In this document: positions 8,488-16,824 of the stretch, in pieces
Position numbering within the stretch: position 1 is the stretch's first letter
Layout of the letters: each line of letters begins with the position of its first letter
Assembly (NCBI GenBank): GCA_001464715.1
Contig: LNDT01000016.1
Coordinates: 104,755-168,754 of the forward strand
Direction: 5' to 3'
DNA length: 64,000 bases
DNA from: Bdellovibrionales bacterium Ga0074137
GTDB lineage: Bacteria; Bdellovibrionota; Bdellovibrionia; Bdellovibrionales; JAMPXM01
Notes under the pieces: model-generated
What the model was told of the DNA's origin: nothing
Database searches by the model: none
The model's input: the letters and a program-made list of their open reading frames with translations, nothing else
Program-made: the position numbers and the translations under genes

Positions 8488-11130
8488 CTACCACACTTCC
8501 AGAGCTTCGGGACTCGAATCGGGCGAAACTCCGACGGGCTTTACGAGCCAATCAAGAGATCCGCGATCATCGCGGTAGAGCAACCGATAGATCTGAAAGT
8601 TACGAGTCACTTTCTTCACATAGTTGCGCGTTTCGACAAAGGGAATATGTTCGATGAACTCATCCATACGCAGGGCGCCAAAACCCTTGAGCCAGGATTG
8701 GACCCGATGCGGCCCCGCATTGTAGCCGGCGGCGACCAAAGGAAGACTTCGATTGAACTTCTCCTGCAGGCGCTGGAGGTACCGGGCACCGAATCGAATA
8801 TTGAAGTCGGCCTCCATCAAATCGACGGCTTTAAAGCCTTTTTCGCTGAGGAGCTGCGAAGAAATTCTTTCGCCCGTGAACGGCATAATCTGCATGAGTC
8901 CCGAGGCGCCAACGGGGCTTCGAGCTTCCGTCCGGTAGTGGCTTTCGGCTCGCATGATGCTCCAAATGAGATCAGCTTCCACGCGCGTGGTTTTCGCTGA
9001 AGACAGCACCACTTCCGAGAAAGCTTGAGGGTACGTGAATTCCCAAAGATCGCGGGCTCCTTTAAGGCCCCCGCGAAGGCGCGGTCCGCTGAACGCCAGC
9101 TCACCTAATGTGCTTGAGCGATCGTACCGACCCATGCGGTGAAGTTCGGCCATCATCATTCGCCGATCTTGGGGGTTTCTGACGCTTGCATCGAGATTTC
9201 TAAGCTCCCATCGACTCTCGTCCAAAAAACCAGCCGCAAAAAGCTGTCGGACGCGGTCAAGGCGAGGGCGAAGTGCGGGATCGCGAACTTGAACGCTGCG
9301 TCCATCGACAATCGCAAGCCCGTCGACGTCACTGCCAGCTTCGTCAGCGTCTTTGGCTTCGTCGCCCGCTTCAGTGCCCGCGTCGGTTATTGTATCGGCC
9401 GTTTCCGCTTCCAGCGGCGCTTCGTCTTCGCTTTCCGCTGCAACGTCGCTCACAGGAGGTTCGTTCGCTACCACCGGATCCGCCGCCGCTTTGGCTTTTT
9501 CGACTTCGACTTTGGCGTCAAAAGTTTCGGCCGCAATTGTTTCTCTTAACTCTTGCTCGGCCAAGCCTCTTGTAAATCCCAATCGGTTTTCCGCGTCCGT
9601 CAAGACGACGCCGGGAATGGACTTGAGTCGGTACCAGGACAAAATCGCGTAGTAATCGATCGACGGATCACGAAGCAGCTGACGAAACATCTCGGTCGCT
9701 TCTTTTTCTCGCCCAAGTCTTAAAAAGGCCATTCCGCTCCAGTACTGAATGCGGTCGCGCGAGGTCGAATCGGTTCTCGCTTGTCGGCGGCCGATCCGTT
9801 CTTTTAAAAGCGACTGCCAGCGCGCCAAAGCTGTTTCAAAATCACCGCGCAAGTAACTCATCCAGGCAAGGTGCCAGCGAGCATCGCGTGCAATTTTAGC
9901 CCGGCCGTACTTTTTCGAGAGAAGTCCAAAACCCTCTTCAGCACCATCGTAATCCTGCATTTGATAACTAGCGAAAGCCGAATTAAAAAGTGCGTCACTG
10001 GCCGCTCGTCCGCGCGGTGCCAGCTGGTACGATTTTTTGTAAGCTCCGGCGGAGGATGCGAAGTCACCCATGCGGGACGTAATACGCCCCATGTGATTCC
10101 AAAATTGCGGACGAGTTTTTTGTGCCTCCGCGTGCTTTAAAAGTAGAACCATCGCCTCTTCGTTTTTACCATTCGAGAGAAGCGCGCCGATTTCAAAAGA
10201 GTCCAAAGTCCATGTATCAAAGACTCCGACCGATTTCAGGCTATGAATTTCCCCAATCGAACGTTCGACTTGCCCCTGAAGCTGTAGTCGCCGAAGACGT
10301 GTTTGAATGTCCTTTGCTGTCGCCGAGCAACTTAAGTTTTTTCCATCGACTTTATTGTTTGGTAAAAGCGGACCCCAATCAGAAATCTCTGGCGCGGCCG
10401 GATATTTTGAATAGAGATCGCGTGCAAGTCGGCACTCCGACACTCCAAGATGGCGCCGCGCCCGCAGCAAAAGATGCACGTACGAGGGATAGATGTCTTG
10501 TCCGCGCGCAGACTTTAGCGCCGGCTGCAAAATCCGAACGACTTCTTTCCAAGGAGCCGAACTTACCGTGTCGCTGGACGCACGGGCCGCTACGACCCGC
10601 GCCAATTCAAGAACCGCTCGCGCGCGAAGAGCCGCCGGAACTTCTTTTTTCGGCGCCTCAAGAACCCGCGAGAAATTTTCTCTTGCAAGGGCGTCTTGCC
10701 CTGTTCGGGCATAGAGACGGCCGGCCGCGTAGCGAATTTGAATTTCAAGTGGGTTCTTTTTCTCAAGCGCACGCGTGTACTCGGCGGCCGCTTCGGTATC
10801 GCGTTTGAGATCTTCAAGAATTCTTGCTTTTAAAAATCGCGAAATGGGCTCGGCGTCGACTTTCGCCAATTGCTGTCCCCATTCGCCGTTCAAGCGCTGA
10901 AGCGCTGTTTCACGATCGCCGCGCTTCAGAAGCTCACGAACACGGAGCAGTGTCGTGGCTGCAGGATCGACGGCCATGGCGGGCGCGCGTTGAGCATTCG
11001 CCGGAGCAACATTGCTCGCAACTCGCGCCTCAGCTGCAGCTTGTGCAACGACGGAAATAAGAACGAAAGAAACAATGAGAGCGACGCTCAGAAGCGAAAA
11101 AACACAGCGACGTAAGAAAACAAAATGCAT
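8488..11130 (-). CDS. slt: Soluble lytic murein transglycosylase, Slt70 type, with acidic insert
   Basis: Cleaves the glycan strand of peptidoglycan to 1,6-anhydro products. I chose the ATG at 11130 (AAGGA upstream), which opens directly with a signal peptide (MHFVFLRRC, long hydrophobic core, AQA-AA). The longer frame would run into radA. The 880-aa protein has a long helical, TPR-like region (about 60-540) and a C-terminal SLT domain. There the catalytic Glu is about 729 in RAESHY, followed by GLMQIMP, AAGYNAGP and IPFVETRNYVKKV. Between them, residues about 552-602 form a very acidic Glu/Asp/Ala linker with almost no basic residues, not found in E. coli Slt70. Divergent from radA with about 120 bases between. 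Confidence 0.92.
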   Translation of the reverse strand: MHFVFLRRCVFSLLSVALIVSFVLISVVAQAAAEARVASNVAPANAQRAPAMAVDPAATTLLRVRELLKRGDRETALQRLNGEWGQQLAKVDAEPISRFLKARILEDLKRDTEAAAEYTRALEKKNPLEIQIRYAAGRLYARTGQDALARENFSRVLEAPKKEVPAALRARAVLELARVVAARASSDTVSSAPWKEVVRILQPALKSARGQDIYPSYVHLLLRARRHLGVSECRLARDLYSKYPAAPEISDWGPLLPNNKVDGKNLSCSATAKDIQTRLRRLQLQGQVERSIGEIHSLKSVGVFDTWTLDSFEIGALLSNGKNEEAMVLLLKHAEAQKTRPQFWNHMGRITSRMGDFASSAGAYKKSYQLAPRGRAASDALFNSAFASYQMQDYDGAEEGFGLLSKKYGRAKIARDARWHLAWMSYLRGDFETALARWQSLLKERIGRRQARTDSTSRDRIQYWSGMAFLRLGREKEATEMFRQLLRDPSIDYYAILSWYRLKSIPGVVLTDAENRLGFTRGLAEQELRETIAAETFDAKVEVEKAKAAADPVVANEPPVSDVAAESEDEAPLEAETADTITDAGTEAGDEAKDADEAGSDVDGLAIVDGRSVQVRDPALRPRLDRVRQLFAAGFLDESRWELRNLDASVRNPQDRRMMMAELHRMGRYDRSSTLGELAFSGPRLRGGLKGARDLWEFTYPQAFSEVVLSSAKTTRVEADLIWSIMRAESHYRTEARSPVGASGLMQIMPFTGERISSQLLSEKGFKAVDLMEADFNIRFGARYLQRLQEKFNRSLPLVAAGYNAGPHRVQSWLKGFGALRMDEFIEHIPFVETRNYVKKVTRNFQIYRLLYRDDRGSLDWLVKPVGVSPDSSPEALEVW

Positions 11131-11249
11131 AATTCGCCCATCCTTGATGCGCGGAACACGGCGACGTGTGGGATCCGATCGCCGTCCCCCCAAAAACAAA
11201 ATCGTCGACCCACCCTGGTCGAACCTGATTCTCCATGATAGCGGTAGGC

Positions 11250-12767
11250 ATGGCCAAATCGAAGTCAAAATCCGTCTACGTTTGCCAATCATGCGGAGCG
11301 CAACGATCGCGCTGGGAGGGTCGCTGCTCGGACTGCAACGAGTGGAATACTTTTGTCGAGGAGCGCATCGAATCTGAAGCCCCTGCACGCGGACTTTCCA
11401 GCGCCAGGTCCTCGGTGGGCACTGAGACAAGAGGCTGGGCAAAAAATGGAGTCGGTGCCGCAAGTGGCGCCATTAAACTTGGCGATGTCTCTAAAACAAG
11501 ATCGGAACGAACACTGGCCTCCGACGCTCGACTTGAGACGGGATATTCAGAACTCGATCGCGTACTTGGCGGCGGACTTGTGCGAGGATCTTTCGTTCTT
11601 GTCGGCGGAGATCCTGGAATTGGAAAATCGACATTGCTGCTTCAGATGGCCGGTGGTCTTGCTGGTCAGAAGGCGCGTGTTCTCTATGTGTCCGGCGAAG
11701 AATCGATTGATCAAACGGGCCTTCGGGCCGAGCGGTTGGGACTTCTTGATGGTCCAGCCGCAGAGCTAGTGACGCTGTCGGCAGAGAGCCAGCTCGAAGT
11801 CATTCGCGACATGGCCTTGAGCGACAAACCAGATGTTCTTGTCGTGGACTCGATCCAAACTGTTTTTCTCTCTGACTTATCATCGGCACCTGGGTCTGTT
11901 GCGCAAGTTCGCGAGTGTGCGGCGGCCCTCATGAATCTTGCCAAAGGCCACGGGATTTCAGTTTTCGTCATTGGACATGTCACCAAAGAAGGTCAGATCG
12001 CCGGACCCAAGGTTTTAGAACATATGGTCGACACTGTTCTTAGTTTCGAGGGTGATAAAACTCACGCATTTCGCCTGCTTCGCGCTTTGAAGAATCGGTT
12101 CGGCGCGACTCACGAGCTTGGTGTTTTTTCGATGGATTCTCGTGGGCTTGTCGAAGTCGCGAATCCTTCGGAACTTTTTTTAGAAGAACGCGGCGATCGA
12201 TTGATCGGATCCGCCGTTCACTGCTCGATGGAAGGCAGTCGCCCACTTCTTTGCGAAGTTCAAGCGCTGACGATTTCGACCACGATGGCGATGCCCCGCC
12301 GAACTTCTATAGGTTTCGACACCAATCGCGTTCACCTGCTGGCAGCTGTTCTCAACCGACACTTAAATTTGCGACTCGCGCAAAGCGATCTTTTTATCAA
12401 CGTTGTTGGAGGCCTAAGGCTTGATGAGCCGGCGGCGGACTTCGCAGTGGCCGCAGCACTTATCTCGAGCGAAACGGGGCAAGAGCTTGATGCAAAGACC
12501 TGCTTCTTTGGAGAATTGGGACTCACGGGTGAAGCCCGGGCCGTACCGTTTGCAGAGAGCCGGCTTCGAGAGGCGAAAAAGCTTGGGTTTGAGAAACTGA
12601 TTGTTCCGTTCAGCAGCAAAAAGCAACTGATGCCCCTGGGAAAAGAGGCACTTCGCGGAGTGACGTTTGTGAAGAATGCCGCCGAGCTTGCGGAAGCCGC
12701 CGTGGGATCTTACAAACCCTCGGGCCCTAAAGTTCGCCGCGCCAAAGAAGAGGATTTCGACCTTTAA
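11250..12767 (+). CDS. radA: DNA repair protein RadA
   Basis: RecA-like branch-migration ATPase acting in recombination. Within 505 aa it has the zinc finger Cys12-x2-Cys15...Cys26-x2-Cys29, the Walker A GGDPGIGKS, the RadA-specific KNRFG motif (ALKNRFG) and a C-terminal Lon-protease-like domain from about residue 320. I start it at the ATG at 11250, with GGTAGG upstream, rather than the ATG at 11235, which has no ribosome site. The last codons enter a short palindrome shared with the convergent PilZ gene. Confidence 0.95.
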   Translation: MAKSKSKSVYVCQSCGAQRSRWEGRCSDCNEWNTFVEERIESEAPARGLSSARSSVGTETRGWAKNGVGAASGAIKLGDVSKTRSERTLASDARLETGYSELDRVLGGGLVRGSFVLVGGDPGIGKSTLLLQMAGGLAGQKARVLYVSGEESIDQTGLRAERLGLLDGPAAELVTLSAESQLEVIRDMALSDKPDVLVVDSIQTVFLSDLSSAPGSVAQVRECAAALMNLAKGHGISVFVIGHVTKEGQIAGPKVLEHMVDTVLSFEGDKTHAFRLLRALKNRFGATHELGVFSMDSRGLVEVANPSELFLEERGDRLIGSAVHCSMEGSRPLLCEVQALTISTTMAMPRRTSIGFDTNRVHLLAAVLNRHLNLRLAQSDLFINVVGGLRLDEPAADFAVAAALISSETGQELDAKTCFFGELGLTGEARAVPFAESRLREAKKLGFEKLIVPFSSKKQLMPLGKEALRGVTFVKNAAELAEAAVGSYKPSGPKVRRAKEEDFDL

Positions 12768-12798
12768 AGGTTGATGACGTGTTCGGCCTTTAAAGGCC
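12760..12798. repeat. Palindrome doublet between convergent radA and the PilZ gene
   Basis: ACCTTTAAAGGT (12760-12771, overlapping the radA stop) and GGCCTTTAAAGGCC (12785-12798, touching the PilZ stop) are two perfect palindromes about 24 bases apart. They fill the whole gap between the convergent genes and could stop transcription from both sides. The layout resembles the doublet at 26622-26660. Confidence 0.55.
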
Positions 12799-13641
12799 TT
12801 AGGCGGCGCGGACCAGCGCGGACTTTAACGTGTTCAAATGGTCGTTCACCTGAATTCGAACTCGCGTCGAACCGTTCCCGTCGGACTCTCGTATCTCTGA
12901 ACACACCAACGGAATTTTTCCATCCGGCCCAAGATCGATTTCGACATGGAAGAATCGTGGAAGCCCCTCAGGGAGCGCCTCTTTCAGACGAAAGCCCGAC
13001 GTCGAGCAATCGGTCGTTACCACGGCCAACACACCACGCGGTGTAAAAATTCTGACTTTAAAACGTTTTTGGTACCGAACGTTGTTTCGATCTTCAACAG
13101 CCGCTTGCGATTCAAGCATCAGCGACATCGTCGCCTCTTCGGCCAACGTGAGCACTTTGTCATAGGGCGCTTGAGCAGGTCCGTTGACAGGCTTTGTCGG
13201 AGCCTTTGCGAAGGACTTAGGAGCAATATTCAATTCAGGTTTCTGATTCTTTCCCTGACGAAGCGTCGAGGTGGCCGCATGAAGGGCGCGAACGGAAACT
13301 GAACTGTGAGTATTTTCACGAGCTTTTTCCGCTTCGACAAAATCAGCGATGGTCGAAGTGTTCGTCACGGCCGAAGCATCGTCGACGTATTTCAAAACCG
13401 CTTCCGGAATTGGCGGAGGCGTGATCGCTTTTGGCTCTTCAATCTGCAAGTGCTTGAGGATTTCTGGAAGCTCTCCAAAAGGTCGCCAGCCGGTGAAGCC
13501 TTCACGCCACATCAACCAGTCGGCGCGCATCGAATCACTCGAAGCGCGAAAGAAAAAATCAACCGTCGCTCGCTCGAGGCTATCAAACTGCTGACGATCC
13601 GAAAGTCGAAACAAACTCCAGTTTTCAATACCTGATTTCAA
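12799..13641 (-). CDS. PilZ-domain protein, probable cyclic-di-GMP receptor
   Basis: The true start is most likely the TTG at 13641: it has a perfect GGAGG five bases upstream, while longer frames start without a ribosome site. The 280-aa protein has an N-terminal Trp-rich segment of GYF-like appearance (residues about 5-70, WLMWREGFTGWRPFGEL) and a linker. The C-terminal PilZ domain has the c-di-GMP-binding residues in place: Arg189-x3-Arg193 (RYQKR) and Asp211-x-Ser213-x2-Gly216 (DCSTSG). It should act as a cytoplasmic c-di-GMP sensor; its target is unknown. The mRNA leader can sequester its own ribosome site (see the entry at 13647-13724). It follows glpK in the same direction. Confidence 0.85.
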   Translation of the reverse strand: MKSGIENWSLFRLSDRQQFDSLERATVDFFFRASSDSMRADWLMWREGFTGWRPFGELPEILKHLQIEEPKAITPPPIPEAVLKYVDDASAVTNTSTIADFVEAEKARENTHSSVSVRALHAATSTLRQGKNQKPELNIAPKSFAKAPTKPVNGPAQAPYDKVLTLAEEATMSLMLESQAAVEDRNNVRYQKRFKVRIFTPRGVLAVVTTDCSTSGFRLKEALPEGLPRFFHVEIDLGPDGKIPLVCSEIRESDGNGSTRVRIQVNDHLNTLKSALVRAA

Positions 13642-13646
13642 ACGAA

Positions 13647-13724
13647 CCTCCGTCGACCTTCTCGGTAGAGTTATTTCGGCATTCTGGAGGGTTGGATTGA
13701 ACATGCCTCGACGGAGGTCGAGGC
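13647..13724 (-). promoter_or_regulatory. 5' leader hairpin carrying an anti-Shine-Dalgarno loop
   Basis: In the PilZ-gene mRNA the segment 13724-13705 forms a perfect 8-bp stem (GCCTCGAC / GTCGAGGC) with a four-base loop CUCC. About 55 bases downstream lies the ribosome site GGAGG (13647-13651). The loop is complementary to it, and if the stem opens the match grows to 11 bp (ACCTCCGTCGA with TCGACGGAGGT). Two exclusive pairings are therefore possible, one leaving and one hiding the ribosome site. A terminator role for the upstream glpK is an alternative, but there is no T-run. Confidence 0.55.
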
Positions 13725-13764
13725 GATCAAACCGAAGCAATTCACCGGGGCCAGTAGGGACGCT

Positions 13765-15306
13765 TTAGAGACGGGCGCGACGAATGGCTGTCGACCAATC
13801 CGTGCGTCGTGCCTCGCGCGCTTCCTTGGTCATCTTAGGTTTAAATGTTTTATCGATGCGCCAGATAGATTTAATCGCGTCGAGGCCTGAGAACAAATCA
13901 GCGCCGTGACCTGCAATGAACGCCGCTCCCGCCGATGTCGTTTCAATAATCCGCGGCCGAACAACATCGACACCCAAATAATCAGCTTGAAGCTGCATCA
14001 AAAGCGAATTTGCACTGGCGCCGCCATCGACACGGACAGATTTGAGTGTTGAATTATGTCGCGCCAAATCTTCGGCCATAGAAATTAAAATGTCCGCGTT
14101 TTGAAGTGCCATCGCATCCAGTGTGGCGCGTGCAATGTGGGCGCGTGTGCTTCCACGCGTGAGGCCCGAAATCATACCGCGCGCGCGAGGATCCCAGTGT
14201 GGAGCGCCGAGTCCCGTGAGTGCTGGGACAAATTCAACACCGCCCGTATCCTTCACTTGGGCTGCAAGCTTTTCGATCTCTTTCGCTTCTTTGATGAAGC
14301 CCAGCTGATCTCTTAAAAACTGAACAGCGGCGCCACAGATGAACGCTCCACCCTCAAGAGCGTACGTTGCCGAAGTATCTCCCTTAAGACGCCACGCCAC
14401 TGTCGTCAGAAGTCCCGCCGACGAGGTCAAAACTTTTGAACCTGTATTGATCAATAAAAAACTTCCCGTACCAAACGTGCACTTGGCATCGCCAACATCG
14501 AAACACGCTTGCCCGAAGAGAGCCGACTGTTGATCGCCAGCAATACCTGTCACGGGAATTCCATCTGGGAATCCACGAAGGCCCAGTGTCGTTCCAAAAA
14601 GGCCTGACGAAGATTCAATTGTTGGTAGAGCCGCCGGAGGGATTTCGAAAATCTTTAAGAGCTCGTCGTCCCACTGGCAGGTCTTCAAGTTCATCAAAAG
14701 CGTGCGCGAGGCGTTCGAGACGTCGGTCTTGTGACTGTGTCCACCGGTCAACCGCCACAAAAGAAATGCATCGATGGTTCCGAACGCGATTTCCCCCCGC
14801 TCGGCACGCCCACGAAGTCCCGAAACATTATCGAGCATCCACTTCATTTTCGTCGCCGAAAAATAAGGATCAAGAACAAGCCCCGTCTTTTCTTTAACAA
14901 GAGGCTCAAGCCCCGCAGCCTTCATCTGTTCGCACGTTTCTGTCGTGCGACGATCTTGCCAAACGATAGCCGGTCCCACCGGCTTTCCCGACTTTTTATC
15001 CCAAGCGACGATGGTTTCGCGCTGGTTGGTAATGCCAATCGCCGCAATCGATTCCGGGTTCACGCGTGCTTTTCTTAAGCACGAGGTAATGGTATCCGTA
15101 ACACTCTTCCAAATTTCTTCAGGTTTATGTTCGACCCAGCCCGGTTTCGGGTAGTGTTGTCGATAGTCGAGATCCGCGCGGGCGACGACAGCGCCAGCCA
15201 CGGTGAAGAGACTGACCGTTGTTCCGGTTGTCCCTTGATCAATCGCCAAAATGTGGCGAGTCTTAAACTTCGGGCGCAGCGTCGATTTTACTTTTGAGAA
15301 AGCCAT
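13765..15306 (-). CDS. glpK: Glycerol kinase
   Basis: Phosphorylates glycerol to glycerol-3-phosphate with ATP in the cytoplasm, feeding phospholipid synthesis or glycolysis. The 513-aa protein has the FGGY-family N-terminal phosphate loop AIDQGTTGTT, the glycerol-kinase stretch ITNQRET with VWQDRRT, and C-terminal GLGAPHWDPRARG and VDGGASANSLLMQ. No glpF or glpD is adjacent. No ribosome site precedes the ATG, and it lies only five bases from the divergent acyltransferase start. Its promoter must therefore lie inside that neighbour's coding region. Confidence 0.95.
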   Translation of the reverse strand: MAFSKVKSTLRPKFKTRHILAIDQGTTGTTVSLFTVAGAVVARADLDYRQHYPKPGWVEHKPEEIWKSVTDTITSCLRKARVNPESIAAIGITNQRETIVAWDKKSGKPVGPAIVWQDRRTTETCEQMKAAGLEPLVKEKTGLVLDPYFSATKMKWMLDNVSGLRGRAERGEIAFGTIDAFLLWRLTGGHSHKTDVSNASRTLLMNLKTCQWDDELLKIFEIPPAALPTIESSSGLFGTTLGLRGFPDGIPVTGIAGDQQSALFGQACFDVGDAKCTFGTGSFLLINTGSKVLTSSAGLLTTVAWRLKGDTSATYALEGGAFICGAAVQFLRDQLGFIKEAKEIEKLAAQVKDTGGVEFVPALTGLGAPHWDPRARGMISGLTRGSTRAHIARATLDAMALQNADILISMAEDLARHNSTLKSVRVDGGASANSLLMQLQADYLGVDVVRPRIIETTSAGAAFIAGHGADLFSGLDAIKSIWRIDKTFKPKMTKEAREARRTDWSTAIRRARL

Positions 15307-15311
15307 GATTC

Positions 15312-16052
15312 ATGATGAAGAAAAAAATCGACAAAAGCACTCTTGAACGTACCGCATACCGCGCGATCCCCAAATTTTTGCTGGAGCTTGCTCGCCGGTA
15401 TTTTCGTCTTGAAGTTGAAGGTCTTGAACACATCCCTCGACGCGGCGCCGGGCTTATCACCCCCAACCATTCTGGATATTCAGGCCTCGACTCTTTGCTG
15501 CTTGCGAATGAAATCAACCGCTCCACGGGGCGCGTTGTGCGTCTTCTTACGCATCGGTTTTGGTTTCTCACAAAATACACAGCGATCCCGTTTGAAAAAA
15601 CAGGCTTCGTCAAAGCAACGACTCAAAACGGGCTCGACCAGCTTGCGAAAAATAATCTCGTCATTCTTTTTCCCGAGGGTGAACAGGGAAATTTCAAACC
15701 CACCGCGAAACGTTATCACCTTCAGGAGTTTAAGCGAGGCTTCATCCGCTTAGCGCTAGAGAGGCAATGTCCGATCATTCCTGTTCTCATTATCGGCGCC
15801 GAAGAAACTCACATCAATTTAGCGCAGCTTAAGATTTCTAGATTTCTTCCAGGCGCCGTGATGCCTCTCCCACTGAACATTATTCCCTTACCGGCGAAGT
15901 GGGTCATAAAGTTTCTTCCGGCCATTCATCTCCCTTATACCGCGGACGCTCGCCACGACCGCGAGCTCGTACGTGAAATCGCCAGTGAAATCCGCGAGAC
16001 AATGCAGAAGGCTCTGTCCGAAGAAGTGAAGAAACGGGGCTCTGTTTACTAG
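15312..16052 (+). CDS. Lysophospholipid/diacylglycerol-type acyltransferase (MGAT-like LPLAT family)
   Basis: Membrane-associated acyltransferase, 246 aa. The catalytic block is PNHSGYSGLD (His53, Asp60), with a spacing longer than the HX4D of PlsC. The acyl-acceptor block is LFPEGEQGNFKP (Glu122), followed by IIPVLIIGAEE. That pattern fits the MGAT-like branch of LPLAT enzymes rather than true PlsC. It may use a lysolipid or monoacylglycerol; the substrate cannot be read from sequence. Divergent from glpK, whose product supplies the glycerol-phosphate backbone, which may be a functional link. No ribosome site precedes the tandem ATG codons at 15312 and 15315. Confidence 0.8.
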   Translation: MMKKKIDKSTLERTAYRAIPKFLLELARRYFRLEVEGLEHIPRRGAGLITPNHSGYSGLDSLLLANEINRSTGRVVRLLTHRFWFLTKYTAIPFEKTGFVKATTQNGLDQLAKNNLVILFPEGEQGNFKPTAKRYHLQEFKRGFIRLALERQCPIIPVLIIGAEETHINLAQLKISRFLPGAVMPLPLNIIPLPAKWVIKFLPAIHLPYTADARHDRELVREIASEIRETMQKALSEEVKKRGSVY

Positions 16053-16188
16053 ACTCTTTACGCAGGACTCCCTCTGGGCCGACGTATTCGCCTTCAAATC
16101 GCCACAGAACTTTCAAACATGATTGCCGCCGTTGACACGTTTTGAAGTGAGTGATTTCTGAGGCCGTCATACGGCTTATTAAATTTAA

Positions 16189-16203
16189 TGATCCAATGGA
16201 TCA
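16189..16203. promoter_or_regulatory. Operator-like palindrome upstream of the 16222 gene
   Basis: TGATCCAATGGATCA is a perfect 6+6 palindrome with a 3-base centre. It lies 18 bases before the ATG at 16222, next to an A/T-rich stretch (TTATTAAATTTAATG) that could be a -10 region. The remaining gap (16053-16188) shows only a small GCCGT-CAT-ACGGC stem. Confidence 0.35.
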
Positions 16204-16221
16204 CTGAAAGTGAGAATTCAA

Positions 16222-16752
16222 ATGGGATTAACCTCAATGACGAAATCGGTTTTTCGCGCAGGCGCGCTCGTTCTCATCGCCGCCACTCTTTTTGCTGGAT
16301 CTCCATCAAAAGCGGCTTCTATCAATAGAACGGCCGTCGTTGCGACACTTTCTGTGCCGAACGGAGCGTACCAAGGTGTTAACTCGGTCACACTTTTGGC
16401 GGACGGTCGTGTTCAGATGGTCAAAAACAAAACACTTGTTGATACGATCATTGTTTCTGCGAAAACCCGAGAGTTACTGCTCAATGCGGCCCGCAATCTT
16501 TCGGACGCGGAACTTGATGATCAGACGAGCGCGATTATTTGCAGAGCTTACTTCCCGCGCGATCTCTTGGACCTCTCCGTGAGTGGTTTCGACACTGCGA
16601 CCGATGCTTTCAACAGCAAAATGCGCACAGTTTTGACGTCCGACGAGTGCGATACAGCGCGAATTGTTCGGCCAATTGACGACGTTTACTGGAAACTAGC
16701 GATGGAACTTCGCGCTCAACTCAAGATCATTTTTCTGCAGACGCTGAAGTAG
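16222..16752 (+). CDS. Secreted hypothetical protein, 176 aa
   Basis: Starts considered: GTG 16210, ATG 16222 and ATG 16237. I favour 16222 because GTGAG lies at a workable distance. The N-terminus is a signal peptide (basic, then a hydrophobic core, cleavage near SKA-AS). The mature protein contains a short beta-rich segment (VTLLADGRVQMVKNK) and two Cys (IICRAYF, SDECDT) that may form a disulfide. I recognise no domain, and it stands alone. Confidence 0.6.
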   Translation: MGLTSMTKSVFRAGALVLIAATLFAGSPSKAASINRTAVVATLSVPNGAYQGVNSVTLLADGRVQMVKNKTLVDTIIVSAKTRELLLNAARNLSDAELDDQTSAIICRAYFPRDLLDLSVSGFDTATDAFNSKMRTVLTSDECDTARIVRPIDDVYWKLAMELRAQLKIIFLQTLK

Positions 16753-16824
16753 TTCTCGGGACCAAATCCGCCTTCGGGTCGCGAGCGACGAAACGTCCCG
16801 CGGCCCGCCCTCACGAGGCCCTCG

